Positions 5,716 through 8,935 of a DNA stretch of 8,935 nt are shown here, piece by piece. Source of the DNA: JAHBWI01 sp035715525 (GTDB lineage Bacteria > Nitrospirota > Nitrospiria > Nitrospirales > Nitrospiraceae); NCBI GenBank assembly GCA_035715525.1, contig DASTLA010000229.1:1-8935 (forward strand), written 5' to 3'. Under the pieces are notes generated by a model. That model did not search any database and was not told the DNA's origin. It saw nothing but the letters and a program-made list of their open reading frames with translations. Position numbers and translations under genes: made by a program. Each line of letters starts with the position of its first letter. Position 1 is the first letter of the stretch.

Positions 5716-6995
5716 TTCAAGTCCTTGAAGAGGTCGAGGAGCACTTGCGGCCACGTGGCGCCCGTCATGACGGCAAGCGTGGCCAGCGCGGTCCCGACCC
5801 CGATCACGCCTAGGATGAAGGCCTTGCCGATGTCCTGTCCGCGCAGCGTGCCGATTTGAATCGGTTCTTTCGAGAGATACGCGCTGGCCGCGTACAGCTC
5901 TTCTCCGATCAACGTATAGTCGCAGGTCGTCACGAAAAACGGCAGCTGGTGATCCGAGTCGGTGCCAGCAATCTGGATCGCGCCGGTGCTCGCGCCTGTT
6001 TCGGTCAGCAAGAGCGACTCTGCAAAATAAGAGCCCATGAAGAAATTTGCCGCCGGCTTTCGACGGAGCATGATGCCGTCGACCGCGGCCGTATAGCTGA
6101 ACTGATCGCTCGTGATGAAGAAGTTCGCGTCGTCCTTGAAGAGGTCGGGTTTGCCGGCTTCCAAGTAAGCTTGTTTGGTGATTTCCTGACAGACCGCCAT
6201 CGTGATTGGTTCGCGATGCGGCACCAGCAACTCGGTTTCATAAGAGGCGGCGCGTTTCGCCACACGGCCGAGAATGACCGCGGCGGCGATCGTGGAGGGA
6301 TCGTTCATGTCGTGCGCCCCGGTCATATAGAGCACCGGCTTGCCCAACTCCGTCGCACGGCCGATGGCCTCATCGACGGCATCGAGCCCCGGAATGCGGC
6401 GGAGGAAGATTTCTTTGCGTTTGGCCAGGTTGATCGCGTAGAAGACGATGGCTCCGAACAGCAGCGCAAGCAGCAGATTGTTGAGCTGATTCCAGTTGAT
6501 CCAGTTGGGCTCGGCTGCGGCCACCACCGGCGCTGCGAGGACGCGTTCCTGCCCGCGCACCAGTGCGACCGTGACGGCATAGGGCGTTTTCGTCTTGAGC
6601 TCGACGCCCTTCCCATGCTTGACGAATGCCAGATGTTCTTCCGGCGAGCCGGGCCTGGTCCACCAGGCACTTTTCACGTTGCGCACGTAATGGGAAGTGG
6701 CGGGAAATTCGGCCACAACCTTCCAATCAGCCGCATCGGCCGGAGCACTTCCCTCCGCCAGCAATACTTGATAGCGATCCGCCGCAGTCTCTCCCTCTAC
6801 CGGCGCCCACAGGACGGTCAGGCTGTCTCCGTCATCGCTCGGCGTGTCGAAGACACGCAGGTTCTGAAGACTGGTCACAGCCGCCCGCACGATGATCGGC
6901 TGCGGAAAGAACCACAGAGCCGTCAAAAGAACAAAGATGACCCAGCCTGGCAAACCTTCCTGCCGACGCTTGACGCTTGACGGTTGACGTCCCAC
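5712..6995 (-). CDS. Membrane-anchored protein with Fn3-like domain and DUF6754-like domain
   Basis: The product is 427 aa. A membrane segment (about 17-39) is followed by a beta-rich, fibronectin-III-like domain (about 43-160; note SLTVLWAPVEG and TPYAVTVALVRG). A second membrane segment lies at about 170-190, then a soluble domain (about 195-388), and a third membrane segment at about 391-412. The soluble domain contains LYMTGAHDMNDPSTIAA near 222-238, ETGASTGAIQIAGTDSD near 332-348 and PFFVTTCDYTLIGEELYAAS near 352-371. This matches what I remember of the DUF6754 family, whose function is unknown. The Fn3 part would be extracytoplasmic and the DUF part cytoplasmic. The GTG start is 2 bp after the previous stop, with GAGGGGG upstream; a heptamer repeat spans the first codons, so the exact start is less certain. 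The end overlaps the next start as ATGA. Confidence 0.78.
   Translation of the reverse strand: MGRQPSSVKRRQEGLPGWVIFVLLTALWFFPQPIIVRAAVTSLQNLRVFDTPSDDGDSLTVLWAPVEGETAADRYQVLLAEGSAPADAADWKVVAEFPATSHYVRNVKSAWWTRPGSPEEHLAFVKHGKGVELKTKTPYAVTVALVRGQERVLAAPVVAAAEPNWINWNQLNNLLLALLFGAIVFYAINLAKRKEIFLRRIPGLDAVDEAIGRATELGKPVLYMTGAHDMNDPSTIAAAVILGRVAKRAASYETELLVPHREPITMAVCQEITKQAYLEAGKPDLFKDDANFFITSDQFSYTAAVDGIMLRRKPAANFFMGSYFAESLLLTETGASTGAIQIAGTDSDHQLPFFVTTCDYTLIGEELYAASAYLSKEPIQIGTLRGQDIGKAFILGVIGVGTALATLAVMTGATWPQVLLDLFKDLK
6965..6992. repeat. Heptanucleotide tandem repeat at the 5' end of the Fn3/DUF6754-like gene
   Basis: Reading the + strand, GACGCTT occurs twice (6965-6971, 6972-6978), followed by the one-mismatch copy GACGGTT (6979-6985) and the partial copy GACGTCC (6986-6992). 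The repeat falls inside codons 2-11 of the minus-strand gene. Because 7 is not a multiple of 3, gain or loss of one unit would shift the frame relative to the GTG start. Confidence 0.7.
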
Positions 6996-6997
6996 GC

Positions 6998-8125
6998 TCA
7001 GGCCCCCTCGATCACTTCGATGTTCGCCCGTGGAATCACCGCCGTCCGACCGTCGGGAAACCGGACTTCCAAGACACGCACGTCGCTCTCGGTGGGAATC
7101 TTCCGCAACTCCGAGGGAAGACCTGCCACCTCGCCGATTCGGCCGAACAGCGGATCCCTAATGATGCGGACCGGATCGCCGATCTGGATCCCTTCCCGCT
7201 GCTGCCTCGCGACGTTCGCGTCGCCTTCCTTCGTCGACTGGGGAATGATGATCTCGGGCCTGATGACACCCGCCCTGATCTGGGTGGCGCCGGAAATCGA
7301 GGCGGGTTGACCTTTGCGAGCCGACAGCAGCCCGAACGTCTTGGCTGCCATCGGGATCGTGCCGAAGCCCTCGGTAAGGATCAACGTGAACCCCACTTGT
7401 TCGGTACCGGTGATCGCTACTCCCAAGTCGTACCCCAACAAGGCGCGCAAGTCCTTGTCATGGATCCCGCCGATGACCAGGCCGATGATGCCCAACTCTT
7501 TCGCGCGCATCATCGTCGCGGCCGGCATGAAGCTGCCCCCGACCACGATCTTCCCTCTCATGTCAGCCGTCAGATTCTCCGGAGCTAAGAATTGGTCCGG
7601 CGCCGTGACGCCCATGGCCAGCTGCCCGTGCGTTTCTCCTCCGATGCCGAAAATGCCCTGAACCAGGCTGCACGTTGTCTCGACCGTGACGCCCTGCTGG
7701 GGATGGAGATCGATGACTGTCCCGTCGACATAGGCACGAAGCTCCAAGATCCGCGGCGGTTCTCGAAGCAACACTTGGCCGGTGATCGTCGAGATTGATT
7801 CGACCTTTCCTGTGATCGGAGAGCGGATTTCGGTCTTGAACCATTTGATCAACGGCTTGTTCTCCGCCAAAACGTCGTCCTTCTGAACGGATTCCCCTTC
7901 CTTCTTCACCAAATAGTCTTGGATTTCGTCCGGGGCGATGCCTAACTGGTTGGCCAGGTTCATCGGCACCACCTTGCCGGGCAATTCGGCTCGAGCGACC
8001 GCTGTATCGGCCCGGACCGCATCTCCGACCTTCGCGAGGATCACTCCGGGAAGCGGAAGGATACGCCGCCGCTGCACGGTCGTGCGGTCGGTGACGGTCA
8101 GGCCTGGAGTATAACTATGTGGCAT
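6998..8125 (-). CDS. Soluble protein with biotinyl/lipoyl-like segments and C-terminal KOW-like domain, function unknown
   Basis: The 375-aa product has no signal peptide or membrane segment and should be cytoplasmic. The N-terminal part (about 20-140) reads like a split barrel-sandwich (biotinyl/lipoyl-like, RnfC-like) fold: LPGVILAKVGDAVRADTAVA at 25-44, KKEGESVQKDDVLAE at 74-88 and RSPITGKVESISTITGQVLL at 101-120. No biotinylation-type MKM motif is present, so it is probably structural. The middle (about 155-265) is alpha/beta with many Gly residues (GGSFMPAATMMRAKELG at 196-212). The C-terminus has a KOW-like segment (GDPVRIIRDPLFGRIGEVAGL at about 316-336) followed by beta strands to 372. 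KOW domains bind RNA or proteins in NusG and ribosomal proteins. The gene ends 2 bp before the Fn3 gene, indicating coupling. The ATG at 8125 has only a weak GAG upstream. I infer an adaptor for the membrane subunits. Confidence 0.75.
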   Translation of the reverse strand: MPHSYTPGLTVTDRTTVQRRRILPLPGVILAKVGDAVRADTAVARAELPGKVVPMNLANQLGIAPDEIQDYLVKKEGESVQKDDVLAENKPLIKWFKTEIRSPITGKVESISTITGQVLLREPPRILELRAYVDGTVIDLHPQQGVTVETTCSLVQGIFGIGGETHGQLAMGVTAPDQFLAPENLTADMRGKIVVGGSFMPAATMMRAKELGIIGLVIGGIHDKDLRALLGYDLGVAITGTEQVGFTLILTEGFGTIPMAAKTFGLLSARKGQPASISGATQIRAGVIRPEIIIPQSTKEGDANVARQQREGIQIGDPVRIIRDPLFGRIGEVAGLPSELRKIPTESDVRVLEVRFPDGRTAVIPRANIEVIEGA

Positions 8126-8134
8126 AACGACTCG

Positions 8135-8146
8135 TGCAGTTCTGCA
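8135..8146. repeat. Inverted repeat in the leader of the KOW-domain gene
   Basis: TGCAG (8135-8139) and CTGCA (8142-8146) form a perfect 5-bp inverted repeat with a 2-bp spacer, ending 10 bases before the minus-strand ATG at 8125. It covers the place where a ribosome binding site would be, so it could be a regulator site or an RNA fold, but its short length makes chance likely. Confidence 0.35.
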
Positions 8147-8180
8147 TGTTGAGTTCGGGGTCTTGTATTTTCTTTAAGCC

Positions 8181-8214
8181 CGAGTTGCCGGGGCGGCATG
8201 TTGCCGGCAACTCG
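8181..8214. terminator. Strong hairpin in the gap after the GlmL-like gene
   Basis: CGAGTTGCCGG (8181-8191) pairs perfectly over 11 bp with CCGGCAACTCG (8204-8214) around a 12-base loop. It starts about 20 bases past the stop of the GlmL-like gene in the minus direction. The minus-strand sequence after the stem is GGCTTAAAGAAAATAC, not a T-run, so it is not a classical intrinsic terminator. It could attenuate, protect the upstream mRNA end, or separate the GlmL-like gene from the downstream genes. I am confident of the hairpin and less so of the role. Confidence 0.6.
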
Positions 8215-8233
8215 AGTCTCTCTATTCAGAAGC

Positions 8234-8935
8234 TCAGAACGAGTGCGTCGAGGCGGCCGGATACAATTCGACTGCCTTGAACCACTTGGTGAGCGCTGCG
8301 ACTCGAGCAGCCTGGTCAGCGGGCAGTTGCAGCGGCCTTCCTCGGCCGTCGAGCATCAAACCCACGACCCCGCCCTGCACTGATCGCGTGACCGACTGTC
8401 CCGGCCCCTGTCCCAGATCCAGCTGTTTTGCCGGTTGGATCGTGATCGTCGCTTCCTGTTCACGTGCCACCGGAATCAGCGTGAGGTCGCCGAAGTTCAG
8501 GGTTCCTTTTTGAGAGGGACCACCTGCAACCACCAGTTCGTAGTCCAAGCAACGTTCTCCGGCCGCTCCTTGTCCGGCCGGGGCAATGCAGGTACCGAGA
8601 TAGATCATGCAATCGCGCACGAAGACGTCGGTGGCAGCCTTTTCATTGATAGTCGACAACACCCCGAGGTGCGGCATCATGAAGATGCTGTCTACTGAGA
8701 GAGTCGTAAAGCCCAACGGCTCGTAGGCATCGACCATCATGAGCATCGACTGGACCCGCCGCGGGGCATGAGAGAGGATACCTCCGCTGCCCACGATCAA
8801 ATCCAACTTCAAGAGATCGATGAGGGTTTTCCCGCTTACCTGCTGCTCGAAGACATCGGAAATCGTCCGCTCCTGCTGGATTCCCTTCAACCCGGTGGCC
8901 AAGGATTTATGGTGGATCAATGCGAGTCGCAAAGC
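8234..8935 (-). CDS. GlmL/MutL-like protein of the ASKHA fold, C-terminal part (cut by window edge)
   Basis: The reading frame is open to the right edge of the window (8933-8935 encode Ala), so only the last 233 or so residues are seen and the true start lies outside. GlmL/MutL proteins are ASKHA-fold (actin/Hsp70-type) ATPase-like proteins found with B12-dependent glutamate mutase, where they are thought to act as repair or chaperone factors. Visible here are the glycine-rich nucleotide-site segment LIVGSGGILSHAPRR (residues 45-59 counting from the Leu codon at 8932), SVDSIFMMPHLGVLS at about 79-93, then a C-terminal beta-rich tail. The first codon at 8932 is TTG in a continuing frame and should not be taken as a start. 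No mutase subunit gene is present within the window. A 108-bp gap with a hairpin separates it from the KOW-domain gene. The family call rests on motif memory. Confidence 0.68.
   Translation of the reverse strand, partial: ALRLALIHHKSLATGLKGIQQERTISDVFEQQVSGKTLIDLLKLDLIVGSGGILSHAPRRVQSMLMMVDAYEPLGFTTLSVDSIFMMPHLGVLSTINEKAATDVFVRDCMIYLGTCIAPAGQGAAGERCLDYELVVAGGPSQKGTLNFGDLTLIPVAREQEATITIQPAKQLDLGQGPGQSVTRSVQGGVVGLMLDGRGRPLQLPADQAARVAALTKWFKAVELYPAASTHSF

Noticed and set aside
5856..6980. Long + strand reading frame (374 codons) antisense to the Fn3/DUF6754-like gene
   Set aside because: It is antisense to a gene with clear membrane segments and domain structure. The translated product is rich in Arg, His and Gln with no coherent hydrophobic or domain pattern.
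1..8935. CRISPR array, tRNA, rRNA, insertion sequence or prophage
   Set aside because: No regularly spaced repeats, tRNA-like folds, transposase or integrase motifs, or phage genes were seen on either strand.

Overview
The window looks like a piece of a moderately GC-rich bacterial chromosome. Several proteins remind me of genes seen in Nitrospira and related Nitrospirota: the PqqD-like/Memo fusion, the Fn3-type membrane protein with a DUF6754-like domain, and the GlmL/MutL-like protein. This taxonomic guess comes from remembered family resemblance, not from a search. I see no rRNA, tRNA, CRISPR array, transposase or phage gene.

Layout. The left fifth (about 1-1940) is on the + strand. It holds an MFS transporter of the anion:cation symporter (ACS) type, most likely starting at a GTG at 132 behind a perfect TATAAT box, followed 27 bp later by a short cytoplasmic cyclophilin-type prolyl isomerase. 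A 101-bp convergent gap (1941-2041) with a small hairpin separates these from a long minus-strand gene train that runs from the right edge of the window down to 2042.

The minus-strand train, in transcription order, is: (1) the C-terminal part of a GlmL/MutL-like ASKHA protein, cut by the window edge; (2) a soluble protein with biotinyl/lipoyl-like (barrel-sandwich) segments and a C-terminal KOW-like domain; (3) a membrane-anchored protein with an Fn3-like domain and a DUF6754-like cytoplasmic domain; (4) a polytopic membrane protein; (5) a protein with a large domain between two terminal membrane segments; (6) a second polytopic membrane protein; (7) a PqqD-like/Memo fusion. Genes 2-3 are 2 bp apart, 3-4 overlap by ATGA, and 5-6 are 16 bp apart. 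Gaps of 108, 96 and 91 bp lie between 1-2, 4-5 and 6-7.

How they may work together. The tight spacing and the mix of three or four membrane proteins with a soluble adaptor-like protein and an ASKHA-fold protein suggest an uncharacterised membrane-associated complex. No gene in the window encodes a B12 mutase or an AMMECR1 or radical-SAM partner, so the usual partners of GlmL and Memo are absent here. The most striking single observation is that the Memo domain has lost all three residues equivalent to the metal ligands of human MEMO1 (His, His and Cys replaced by Thr, Tyr and Ser) while the rest of the fold is well preserved. It therefore looks like a pseudo-enzyme or a structural/sensor derivative.
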